Positions 1-8,846 of a DNA stretch of 64,000 nt are shown in pieces (positions within the stretch are counted from its first letter, which is position 1; each line of letters opens with the position of its first letter). Under the pieces are notes generated by a model. The model saw nothing but the letters and a program-made list of their open reading frames with translations. It did not search any database and was not told the DNA's origin. Made by a program: the position numbers and the translations under genes. Source of the DNA: Bosea sp. (in: a-proteobacteria) (GTDB taxonomy: Bacteria > Pseudomonadota > Alphaproteobacteria > Rhizobiales > Beijerinckiaceae); NCBI RefSeq assembly GCF_023953965.1, contig NZ_JAMLIX010000001.1:1-64000 (forward strand). Direction: 5' to 3'.

Positions 1-559
1 CCGCCGCCCCCCCCCCCCCCCCCCCCGCGGCCGAGCGGGCCGCCCGGCGCATCGGCGACAGATACCAGCAGGCGAGCATGACGAGGATCATTGCCGGCAC
101 CACGAGGATCAGGCAGGTCCAGCGCCGAACGAGGCCCCGATCGGGCTCCGGCGCGTCATCGGCAGGCTCCTCCACGATGCGGCCGGCCTCGGCGCCGAAC
201 CAGGTGAAGACCGGGACATAGCCGCCGACCGGCATCGAGATCCGCACGGCGTCGCCATCTCCGTCGCCGGCATAATACTGCGCCAGCGCCCGCCGCAGCC
301 GCCCGGCCTCGACGCGCACGATCGGATCGAGCTGCGGATTGAAGTCGGCCGGCCGGCCGAGCCCTTCGACGGCGATGGTATAGCCCTTCAGCTCCGCCGC
401 CCGGCCCGCAAGCGTGCGCCCGACGACGAAGCTCAGGAATGCCGAAAGCTGGGGAGCGGCCCGAAAGGCGTCGGAGGCGAGCACGTGGTCGAGCTCCGCG
501 CGAATGATCGCCGCGGCCCGTTCGTCCAGCCGTCCAGGATCATCGTCGCCTTCCGCCAT
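1..559 (-). CDS. membrane protein with cytoplasmic winged-helix-like N-terminal domain (3'-truncated by window edge)
   Basis: The minus-strand frame stays open from an ATG at 559 to the window edge (about 186 codons) and has normal codon use. Residues about 30-120 show a pattern I know from alphaproteobacterial proteins annotated variously as adenylate-cyclase-like or hypothetical: LSAFLSFVVGRTLAGR, LKGYTIAVEGLGRP, DPIVRVEAGRLRRALAQYY, then RISMPVGGYVPVF. One transmembrane segment follows (about residues 147-168, CLILVVPAMILVMLACWYL), and then a poly-glycine run encoded by the homopolymer at 7-26. The C-terminal effector domain lies outside the window, so the biochemical role is unknown. The ribosome-binding site is weak, so the start is moderately sure. 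The gene is divergent from the aminotransferase at 748, with a 188-bp spacer that may hold both promoters. Confidence 0.75.
   Translation of the reverse strand, partial: MAEGDDDPGRLDERAAAIIRAELDHVLASDAFRAAPQLSAFLSFVVGRTLAGRAAELKGYTIAVEGLGRPADFNPQLDPIVRVEAGRLRRALAQYYAGDGDGDAVRISMPVGGYVPVFTWFGAEAGRIVEEPADDAPEPDRGLVRRWTCLILVVPAMILVMLACWYLSPMRRAARSAAGGGGGGAA
7..26. repeat. 20-bp poly-C (poly-G on the sense strand) homopolymer
   Basis: Twenty consecutive C residues lie inside the coding frame that starts at 559 on the minus strand. They encode six glycines just after the membrane segment. The run could be a slippage-prone tract or a sequencing/assembly artefact, and the sequence alone cannot decide. 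Confidence 0.9.
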
Positions 560-747
560 CGGGGTCCGTTCAGTTCCATGCTCGCCCCAAAAAGATTTTA
601 CGCCATCGGCGAGCCGGGGTCTGCCCACATGCCGTGGTTTTGATCTGGCCGCCATCCGCCGAACGCCGCCATGACGGCCATGATGGCGATTTACAGGCCG
701 GCAGCTCCTGCTAGGGTTGAACTAAGGTTAATCCACAGGATGCGATT

Positions 748-2085
748 ATGTCTGCGACCACCGCCGCCGCCGCGCCGAACGACCTCGAAGCCTATTGGAT
801 GCCGTTCACGTCGAACCGGGCGTTCAAGAAGAACCCGCGGATGATCGCCCGCGCCGAGGGCATGTTCTACTACACGCCTGACAACAGGCCAATCATGGAT
901 GGCACCGCGGGCCTGTGGTGCTGCAACGCCGGCCATGCGCGCGAACCGATCGTCCAGGCGATCCAGGCCCAGGCCCGCGACCTCGACTACGCCCCCTCCT
1001 TCCAGTACGGCCATCCCAAGGTGTTCGCCGCCGCCGCCCGCATCGCGGCGCTGGCGCCGGGCGATCTCGACCATGTCTTCTTCGCCGGCTCCGGCTCGGA
1101 AGCGGCGGATTCAGCGCTTAAGATCGCGCTCGCCTACTGGAACGTCACCGGCAAGGCGACCAAGACCCGGCTGATCGGCCGCGAGCGCGGCTATCACGGC
1201 GTCGGCTTCGGCGGCATCTCCGTCGGCGGCATGTCGAACAACCGCAAGTTCTTCGGCTCGCTGCTCGCCGGCGTCGACCACCTGCCCCATACCTATGACC
1301 GGGAGAAACAGGCGTTCAGCAAGGGCGAGCCGGACTACGGCGCGCATTTCGCCGACGATCTCGAGCGCATCGTCGCGCTGCACGACGCCTCGACCATCGC
1401 CGCGGTGATCGTCGAGCCGATGGCGGGCTCGACCGGTGCGCTGCCGCCGCCGAAGGGCTATCTCAAGCGCCTGCGCGAGCTCTGCGACAAGCACGGCATC
1501 CTCCTGATCTTCGACGAGGTCATCACCGGCTTCGGGCGGCTGGGCTTCGCCTTCGCGGCCGAGCGCTACGGCGTCGTCCCCGACATGATCACCTTCGCCA
1601 AGGGCGTCACCTCCGGCGCCGTGCCGATGGGGGGCGTGATCGTGCGCAAGCCCATCTACGACGCCTTCATGGGCGGGCCGGACAACGTCATCGAGCTGTT
1701 CCACGGCTATACCTATTCCGGCCACCCGCTGGCGGCGGCCGCCGCGCTCGCCTCGCTCGACATCTACCGCGACGAGGGGCTGTTCGAGCGGGCGCTGAGC
1801 ATGGAGGGCGCCTTCGCCGATGCGGTGATGAGCCTGAAGGGGGAGCCGAACGTCGTCGATATCCGCACGCTCGGCATGGTCGGCGCCTTCGACCTCGCCC
1901 CGCGCGCGGAGGGGGCCGGCAAGCGCGGCTACGAATTCATCGAGCGCGCCTTCCACGAGGAGGGGCTGATGATCCGCACTGCCGCCGACACCGTCGCCTT
2001 CTCGCCGCCGCTGATCATCAGCGAAGCGCAGGTGGAGGAACTGGTCGGCAAGCTGCGCCGGACGATCCGGGCCGTGGCGAACTGA
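748..2085 (+). CDS. omega-amino acid:pyruvate aminotransferase (class-III PLP aminotransferase)
   Basis: This 445-aa protein has the length and motifs of beta-alanine (omega-amino acid):pyruvate transaminases, which move an omega-amino group to pyruvate to give L-alanine and a semialdehyde. Visible features are the N-terminal EAYWMPFTSNR motif typical of this subgroup, the phosphate-binding GSGSEAADSALK at about 114-125, the PLP-pyridine Asp in IFDEVITGFGR (D256) and the Schiff-base lysine in TFAKGVTSG (K285). AGGAT lies 7 bp before the ATG. The gene is monocistronic, and its stop is 7 bp from the convergent fadB-like gene. The exact amine donor cannot be read from sequence. Confidence 0.9.
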   Translation: MSATTAAAAPNDLEAYWMPFTSNRAFKKNPRMIARAEGMFYYTPDNRPIMDGTAGLWCCNAGHAREPIVQAIQAQARDLDYAPSFQYGHPKVFAAAARIAALAPGDLDHVFFAGSGSEAADSALKIALAYWNVTGKATKTRLIGRERGYHGVGFGGISVGGMSNNRKFFGSLLAGVDHLPHTYDREKQAFSKGEPDYGAHFADDLERIVALHDASTIAAVIVEPMAGSTGALPPPKGYLKRLRELCDKHGILLIFDEVITGFGRLGFAFAAERYGVVPDMITFAKGVTSGAVPMGGVIVRKPIYDAFMGGPDNVIELFHGYTYSGHPLAAAAALASLDIYRDEGLFERALSMEGAFADAVMSLKGEPNVVDIRTLGMVGAFDLAPRAEGAGKRGYEFIERAFHEEGLMIRTAADTVAFSPPLIISEAQVEELVGKLRRTIRAVAN

Positions 2086-2092
2086 GGACCGC

Positions 2093-4294
2093 TCAGGCCG
2101 CCGCCTTTCCCGCCGCGCCGTAGAAGCTCTCGCCGGTCCTGGCCATGCGCTTCAGGAGCCGGTTCGGCCTGAAGCGCTCGCCATGGGCCTTGGCCAGCTT
2201 CTCGCAGAGCTTCACGAAAGCGGCGGCGCCCATATTGTCGATGTAGGAGAGCGTGCCGCCCGTGAACGGCGCGAAGCCGAAGCCGATGATCGAGCCGACA
2301 TCGGCCTCGCGCGGATCGGTGACGACGCCTTCCTCATAGGTTCTTGCCGCTTCGAGGGCCTGCGTCACCAGGAGACGCTGCTTCAGCTCCTCCATGTCGA
2401 CGCTCTCGGGGTCGCGCCGCCTGCCGACGAGACCGGCGAGGCCCGGCCAGAGCCGCTTCGGCCCGGCCTCCGGATAATCGTAGAAGCCCTTGCGGTTCTT
2501 GCGGCCGAGCCGGCCATTGGTCTCGACCATGGCGATCAGGAGCTTCTCCTGCAGCGGATCGACGGCGGCCTCGCCGAGTTCAGCCTTCGTCGCCTTGACG
2601 ATCTTCAGCGCGAGGTCGAGCGCGACCTCGTCGTTGAGCGAGAGCGGGCCGACCGGCATGCCGGCCTGCTTCCCCGCCGCCTCGATCATCGCCGGCGGCA
2701 CGCCCTCCATCAGCATCAGATGGCCTTCGCGCAGATAGTTTCCGACGCAGCGATTGGCGTAGAAGCCGCGCCTGTCGTTGACGACGATCGGCGTCTTCCT
2801 GATCGCGCGGACATAGTCCAGCGCCATGGCGAGCGCCTTGTCGCCGGTCTTCTTCGCCATGATGACCTCGACCAGCAGCATCTTCTCGACCGGCGAGAAG
2901 AAATGGATGCCGATGAAGTTCTTCGGCCGCCCGGAATGCGCGGCGAGCCCCGTGATCGGCAAGGTCGAGGTGTTGGAGCCGAAGATCGTGCGCGGGCCGA
3001 CCACGGCCTCGACCTTGCCGATCACCTCGGCCTTGACCTTGGGGTCCTCGAAGACGGCCTCGACGATCAGGTCGCAGCCCTTGAGATCGGCATAGTCGGC
3101 GCTGGTGTTGATGCGGGAAAGCAGCGCGTCGCGATCGGCGGTCCTGGCGCGGCCCTTCATGATCTGGTCGGAGACCAGCTTGCGCGAATAGGCCTTGCCC
3201 TTCTCGGCCGCCTCGATGTCGCGGTCGACCAGCACGACGTCGAGCCCGGCCAGCGCCGTGACATAGGCGATGCCGGCGCCCATGAAGCCGGCGCCGACGA
3301 CGCCGACCTTCTTCAGCTTCGAGGGCGGCAGATCGGCCGGGCGGCGGGCGCCCTTGTTCAATTCCTGCATCGAGACGAAGAGCGAGCGGATCATCGAGGC
3401 CGCCTCCTTCGTCCGCAGGATCTTGGCGAAGTAGCGGCTCTCGACCTGCAAGGCGAGGTCGATCGGCAGTTGCAAGCCCTCATAGACCGCCGAGAGGATG
3501 GCGCGGGCGGCCGGGTAGTTGTCGTTGGTCTCGCGGCGGTAGATCGCGTTGGCCGGCGGCCAGATCTGCATGCCGGCCGGCGAATGCACCTTGCCGGAGG
3601 GCAGCTTGTAGCCCTTCTGGTCCCAGGGCGCCGTCGCCTGCGGGTTGGCCTTGAGCCAGTCCCTGGCGTTCTGGACGAGATCGGCGCGCGGCACGACCGC
3701 ATGGACGAGGCCGATGTTGCGGGCCGGCAGCGGCTTCAGCTGCTCACCCTTGAACATCATCTGGAGCGCGTCGCCGGTCTGCATCAGGCGCGACACGCGC
3801 TGGGTGCCGCCGGCACCCGGAAAGAGCCCGACCTTGATCTCGGGCAGGCCGAGGCGGGTTACGGCATCGTCGGAGACGACGCGGTACTGGCAGGCGAGCG
3901 AGAGCTCGAAGGCGCCGCCGAGGCAGACCCCGTGGATCGCGGCGGCGAAGGGTTTCCCGCAGGTCTCGAGCTTGCGGTAGAGCCGGCTGAGCTTGCGGCT
4001 CTCCTCGAAGAAGCTTTGCATCGCGGCGGCCTCGCCCTTCTCCTTCGCGAGCCGCACATAGAGATCGCGCAGGCCCTGGAGCATGGTGAGGTCGGCGCCG
4101 CCGGAAAAGCTCTCCTTGCCGGAGGTGACGACGCAGCCCTTGATCGCCTCGTCGGAAGCGACTTTGTCGACGATTCCGTTCAGCTCTTCCATCACCTCAG
4201 GGGTGATGACGTTCATCGAGCGGCCGGGCATGTCCCATATCGCCAGCGCGATGCCGTCGGCGTCGGTCTCGAAGCGGAAATTGGTGAGGTTCAT
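2093..4294 (-). CDS. bifunctional enoyl-CoA hydratase / 3-hydroxyacyl-CoA dehydrogenase (FadB/FadJ type)
   Basis: This 733-aa beta-oxidation alpha subunit hydrates enoyl-CoA and oxidises the 3-hydroxyacyl-CoA with NAD. The N-terminal crotonase domain (about 1-190) carries the oxyanion-hole motif HGVCLGGAFELSLA and both catalytic glutamates (E130, and E152 in LPEIKVGLFPGAGGT). The Rossmann domain starts near 328 with VGVVGAGFMGAGIAY (GxGxxG at 334-339). The dehydrogenase domains include IFGSNTSTLPIT, FIGIHFFSPVEKM and RGFYANR. It is the last gene of a minus-strand operon with the cupin, thiolase and acyl-CoA dehydrogenase, 32 bp after the cupin stop. FadB and FadJ cannot be told apart here. 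Confidence 0.92.
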   Translation of the reverse strand: MNLTNFRFETDADGIALAIWDMPGRSMNVITPEVMEELNGIVDKVASDEAIKGCVVTSGKESFSGGADLTMLQGLRDLYVRLAKEKGEAAAMQSFFEESRKLSRLYRKLETCGKPFAAAIHGVCLGGAFELSLACQYRVVSDDAVTRLGLPEIKVGLFPGAGGTQRVSRLMQTGDALQMMFKGEQLKPLPARNIGLVHAVVPRADLVQNARDWLKANPQATAPWDQKGYKLPSGKVHSPAGMQIWPPANAIYRRETNDNYPAARAILSAVYEGLQLPIDLALQVESRYFAKILRTKEAASMIRSLFVSMQELNKGARRPADLPPSKLKKVGVVGAGFMGAGIAYVTALAGLDVVLVDRDIEAAEKGKAYSRKLVSDQIMKGRARTADRDALLSRINTSADYADLKGCDLIVEAVFEDPKVKAEVIGKVEAVVGPRTIFGSNTSTLPITGLAAHSGRPKNFIGIHFFSPVEKMLLVEVIMAKKTGDKALAMALDYVRAIRKTPIVVNDRRGFYANRCVGNYLREGHLMLMEGVPPAMIEAAGKQAGMPVGPLSLNDEVALDLALKIVKATKAELGEAAVDPLQEKLLIAMVETNGRLGRKNRKGFYDYPEAGPKRLWPGLAGLVGRRRDPESVDMEELKQRLLVTQALEAARTYEEGVVTDPREADVGSIIGFGFAPFTGGTLSYIDNMGAAAFVKLCEKLAKAHGERFRPNRLLKRMARTGESFYGAAGKAAA

Positions 4295-4326
4295 GGTCTC
4301 TCTCCCTGCGCCTTCGCGACAACGCG

Positions 4327-4785
4327 TCAGTAGGACGTTCCGTCTTTGCGGATGTAGCGGGAACCCTCGGCGTTCCTTGTCATGACGAGGTCGATATCCG
4401 GGTAATGCGCCGTCTCGCCGGGCGACCGCGAGCCGACGACGAGAAAGGAAGCCGGGGCGGAAGAGCGATTGACGAAATGATGGCCATTGCCGTCACCGGC
4501 CTTGAAGCCGGCACAATCGCCCGGCCGCATCGGCTGTTCGCCGGCATCGTCGATCAGCACCAACGCGCCGGTCAGGACCATGACGAATTCGTCCTCCCGC
4601 TCGTGCCAATGACGCTGCGAGGACCAGGCGCCGGGGTCGAGGTAACAGATGCGAACGCCATATTGGCTCAAGCCCGCGGCATCGCCGAGGCTGCGCGAAC
4701 TGCGGCCCTCGACCTGCCCGGCATATTGCGCCGGGTAGGAGCTGCCACCACGGACGGGAATGCTCTCGATGTCGAGTTTCGGCAT
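4327..4785 (-). CDS. small single-domain cupin protein
   Basis: The ATG at 4785 begins a 152-aa protein (MPKLDIESIPVRGG...). It sits 2 bp downstream of the thiolase stop; a longer reading would overlap the thiolase and is not preferred. The core is a double-stranded beta-helix cupin with metal-ligand-like motif 1 (HWHEREDEFVMVLTGALVLI) and motif 2 (MRPGDCAGFKAGDGNGHHFVN). Related proteins are annotated only as cupin-domain proteins, sometimes as sugar- or transcription-related. Being embedded between beta-oxidation enzymes suggests a role tied to acyl-CoA metabolism, such as a small-molecule sensor or isomerase, but nothing in the sequence fixes a substrate. Confidence 0.85.
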   Translation of the reverse strand: MPKLDIESIPVRGGSSYPAQYAGQVEGRSSRSLGDAAGLSQYGVRICYLDPGAWSSQRHWHEREDEFVMVLTGALVLIDDAGEQPMRPGDCAGFKAGDGNGHHFVNRSSAPASFLVVGSRSPGETAHYPDIDLVMTRNAEGSRYIRKDGTSY

Positions 4786-4787
4786 GA

Positions 4788-5996
<1,209 letters not shown>

Positions 5997-6036
5997 CGGG
6001 GCCTCCGGTCTCGTTGTTTTGTGTCGAGCCTAGCCG

Positions 6037-7824
6037 TCAGAACTGCTCGGGCGCCAGCGCCATGGTCGTATCCGCCCCGGCCGTGATCCGCGCCAGATGG
6101 GCTGCGGTCTCCGGCAGGGCGCGCTCCATGAAGAAGCGGGCGGTCACCAGTTTGGCGCTCATCCGAGGGTCGGCGCCGGCCTTCAGCTTCTCCTGCGCCG
6201 CCTTGGCCATCCGCGCCCACATGTAGCCGAGCGAGACGAGCCCCAGCAGGTGCATGAAGTCGCTCGCGCTGGCGCCGGCATTGTCGGGCTTGGCGAGCGC
6301 GTTGTTCATGAACCACATCGCCGCCTGCTGGAGATGGCCGAGCGAGAGCTGGAGCGGCCCGAGCAGGGGTTTCAGCCCCTCGTCCCCGGCATTCTCCTTC
6401 AGGAAGCCGCCGACCTCGTTGAAGAAGGCCATGATGGCGCGCCCGCCGTCGCGGCCGAGCTTGCGGCCGACGAGGTCCATCGCCTGCACGCCGTTGGCGC
6501 CCTCGTAGATCATAGCGATGCGGGCATCGCGCACGAACTGCTCCATGCCGGTCTCGGCGATGTAGCCGTGGCCGCCGAAGATCTGCTGCGCCTTCACGGC
6601 ATTGTCGAAGCCGATATCGGTGAGCACGCCCTTGAGCACCGGTGTCATCAGGCCGAGCTGGTCGTCCGCCGCCTGGCGCTCGGCGGAATCGCCGGAGCGA
6701 TGGGAGATGTCGGATTTGAGCGCGTTCCAGAGCACGAAGGCGCGCGCCGCCTCGTTGAACGCCTTGATCGACATCAGCGTCCGGCGCACGTCGGGGTGGA
6801 CGATGATCGGATCGGCCGGCTTGTCCGGCTCCTTGGGCCCCGTCAGCGCGCGGCCCTGCAGGCGCTCCTTCGCATAGGCCACGGCGTTCTGATAGGCGAC
6901 CTCGGACTGGCTGAGCCCCTGGATCGCGACGCCGAGGCGCGCCTCGTTCATCATCACGAACATGGCGTTGAGGCCGCGATTTTCCTCACCGACCAGCCAA
7001 CCCTCAGCGCCGTCATAGTTCATCACGCAGGTCGCGTTGCCGTGGATGCCCATCTTGTGCTCGATCGAGCCGCAGGACACGTGGTTGTTCTCGGCGACGG
7101 AGCCATCTTCGCGCAGCTTGTTCCGCGGCACGACGAAGAGCGAGATGCCCTTGGTGCCGGCCGGCGCGCCCTCGATGCGGGCGAGCACGAGGTGGATGAT
7201 GTTCTCGGTGATGTCCTGCTCGCCGGCCGAGATGAAGATCTTGGTGCCGGTGACGGCGTAGGAGCCGTCGCCGTTCGGCACGGCCTTCGTCTTGAGGAGG
7301 CCGAGATCGGTGCCGCAATGCGGCTCGGTCAGGTTCATCGTGCCCGACCAGGTGCCGTCGATCATCTTCGGCAGCCAGGTCCGCTTCTGCGCGTCGGAGC
7401 CATGGACGTAGAGCGCCGCGATCGCGCCCATCGTCAGGCCCGGATACATGGCGAAGGCCATGTTCGCCGAGGAGGCGTATTCGTTCATCACGGCGCCGAG
7501 CGTATAGGGCAGGCCCTGGCCGCCATGGTCCGGGTCCATGGCGAGGCCGATCCAGCCGCCCCCGGCATAAGCCTGGTAGGCTTCCTTGAAGCCCTTCGGG
7601 GTCGTCACGCGGCCGTCGGGATGGCGGCTGCAGCCCTCCCGGTCGCCGGAGGCGTTGAGCGGCTGGAGAACCTCCTCGCAGAGCCTCGCGCCCTCGCCGA
7701 GGATCGCCTCGATCACATCGGCGCTCGCGTCAGCGAAGCCCGGCAGGTTGGCATGGCGCCCGATCGCGAAGACGTCGTTCAGCAGGAAAAGCGTGTCGCC
7801 GACGGGTGCCTTGTAGACCGGCAT
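6037..7824 (-). CDS. acyl-CoA dehydrogenase (DmdC-like, with C-terminal extension)
   Basis: I place the start at the ATG at 7824 (MPVYKAPVGDTLFLLNDVF), which is preceded by GGGAGG, rather than at the in-frame ATG 57 bp upstream. The 595-aa product is the long acyl-CoA dehydrogenase type related to 3-methylmercaptopropionyl-CoA dehydrogenase. The FAD/acyl binding region reads MNLTEPHCGTDLGLLKTKA, KIFISAGEQDITENIIHLVLAR and MGIHGNATCVMNYDGA. Then come QIFGGHGYIAETGMEQFVRDARIAMIYEGANGVQAMDL and the extra C-terminal domain typical of the group. It is the first enzyme gene of the operon and the probable entry step of the pathway. Whether the substrate is a fatty acyl-CoA or a thioether acyl-CoA is not visible. 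Confidence 0.9.
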   Translation of the reverse strand: MPVYKAPVGDTLFLLNDVFAIGRHANLPGFADASADVIEAILGEGARLCEEVLQPLNASGDREGCSRHPDGRVTTPKGFKEAYQAYAGGGWIGLAMDPDHGGQGLPYTLGAVMNEYASSANMAFAMYPGLTMGAIAALYVHGSDAQKRTWLPKMIDGTWSGTMNLTEPHCGTDLGLLKTKAVPNGDGSYAVTGTKIFISAGEQDITENIIHLVLARIEGAPAGTKGISLFVVPRNKLREDGSVAENNHVSCGSIEHKMGIHGNATCVMNYDGAEGWLVGEENRGLNAMFVMMNEARLGVAIQGLSQSEVAYQNAVAYAKERLQGRALTGPKEPDKPADPIIVHPDVRRTLMSIKAFNEAARAFVLWNALKSDISHRSGDSAERQAADDQLGLMTPVLKGVLTDIGFDNAVKAQQIFGGHGYIAETGMEQFVRDARIAMIYEGANGVQAMDLVGRKLGRDGGRAIMAFFNEVGGFLKENAGDEGLKPLLGPLQLSLGHLQQAAMWFMNNALAKPDNAGASASDFMHLLGLVSLGYMWARMAKAAQEKLKAGADPRMSAKLVTARFFMERALPETAAHLARITAGADTTMALAPEQF

Positions 7825-7883
7825 CTCAACCTCCCTCGCTTCGCGCGGCCGCGCTTCATGCCACTGCATGCGACGCAGCAAGA

Positions 7884-7901
7884 TAGTTCACATATAAACT
7901 A
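7884..7901. promoter_or_regulatory. inverted-repeat operator candidate upstream of the beta-oxidation operon
   Basis: An 18-bp near-perfect inverted repeat, TAGTTCACATATAAACTA (7 of 9 positions paired), lies 60 bp before the acyl-CoA dehydrogenase start and just beyond the MerR gene. On the minus strand a possible -35 (TTGCAT) and -10 (TATATG) with a 16-bp spacer flank or overlap it. I infer that it is the binding site of the neighbouring MerR protein. Confidence 0.5.
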
Positions 7902-8017
7902 CCTTGGCGATGATGCAATATGGCACGGGCGATCTTGTCGCGCGATGCGTTGCGGGAGCGCAAGCCGATCCGTCCGCGATCCCGCAAAAGCGGGAGCCGG
8001 ATGGCGAGCGGGGGTAT

Positions 8018-8476
8018 TCAGGCTTCCGGCAGGCGGGAGAGCGAGGCCTCGAGCTCGGCGATCGCGTCCTCGATTTCGGTGCGCTGGCGGCGCAACAGCT
8101 CGAGCTGCTCGACGATCTGCTCGCGGCTGAGCTGGAGGCCGCCGACGGCGGCGGCCTCGCCGCCAGCGGCGCCCTTGCTGTCCTCGCTGGCGAGCATGGC
8201 GCGGATCTCGACGAGCGTGAAGCCGAGCTGCTTGCCCTTCAGGATCAGGGCGAGGCGCGCCCGGTCGCGCGGCGAATAGATGCGCGTCATGCCGGAGCGG
8301 GTCGGCGTGATCAGGCCCCGCGATTCGTAGAACCGCAGCGTGCGCAACGTCACGCCGAAATCGCGAGCGAGATCGCCAATGGTGAATTCGCCGGCCTCAT
8401 CGGCGGCGGGGGAGACGTCGGCAGAGCGGGTTTCATGAATCGAGGAACCCGCCATAGCCATGCTGCGGCGTGACAT
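8018..8476 (-). CDS. MerR-family transcriptional regulator
   Basis: The N-terminal winged helix-turn-helix reads FTIGDLARDFGVTLRTLRFYESRGLITPTRSGMTRIYS, followed by RDRARLALILKGKQLGFTLVEIRAML and a C-terminal coiled coil (QIVEQLELLRRQRTEIEDAIAELEASLSRL) for dimerisation. There is no metal-binding cysteine set. This fits MerR regulators of branched-chain or fatty-acid catabolism (LiuR-like) more than metal sensors. I use the ATG at 8476; ATGs at 8461 and 8455 and a longer frame from 8530 are also possible, and no start has a strong ribosome-binding site. The gene precedes the beta-oxidation operon on the same strand by 193 bp, so it probably regulates that operon. Confidence 0.85.
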   Translation of the reverse strand: MSRRSMAMAGSSIHETRSADVSPAADEAGEFTIGDLARDFGVTLRTLRFYESRGLITPTRSGMTRIYSPRDRARLALILKGKQLGFTLVEIRAMLASEDSKGAAGGEAAAVGGLQLSREQIVEQLELLRRQRTEIEDAIAELEASLSRLPEA

Positions 8477-8846
8477 GAAAGCTGCAATCCTTGCGCGTGA
8501 CTTGCGAGTGATAGCGAATCGCCGGCCCATATGGCGGCAGCGACCGTGAGTTCGGAAGATAGAGACGCCATTCCCGTTAGGTCAGGTAATACGGCGTCGA
8601 AGCGGGGTAAATTACCGTTATCTCGGCGCATCGGACGAGCCGTCCGGCGCCCATTCGCGAAAAATTAACGATCGCGGCGCGATTCTTAACCACCTGTTTA
8701 CCATGCCGGAGAAATGTCGGGAACGCGCATCGGCATCGTGGCTTCGTCAACCTCATCTTCACGATTGTCCGGGATCGCGCGGCGGGCGACGGCATCAGGG
8801 GGCCGCGCGCACCGCAGACCGGGGTTCCCCTCTGGCGAGCAAGATC
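8477..8846. other. 370-bp divergent intergenic region
   Basis: This region separates the MerR gene (minus) from the PodJ-like gene (plus). It is AT-richer near 8640-8705 and holds a CtrA-like site with an adjacent GANTC. No convincing additional gene was seen. An in-frame ATG at 8703 would extend the PodJ-like protein by 48 residues of unlikely composition. Confidence 0.6.
8681..8700 (+). promoter_or_regulatory. CtrA-like box with adjacent CcrM (GANTC) site
   Basis: GATTC (8681-8685) is directly followed by TTAA-N7-TTTA (8686-8700), one mismatch from the CtrA consensus TTAA-N7-TTAA. The site lies about 150 bp before the PodJ-like gene. CtrA, GcrA and CcrM control of polarity genes is known in alphaproteobacteria; its use here is inferred. 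Confidence 0.4.

Noticed and set aside
2183..4333. 716-aa plus-strand open frame opposite the FadB-like gene
   Set aside because: Arg/Asp/Glu/Leu-rich shadow with no domain; the minus strand encodes a complete enzyme.
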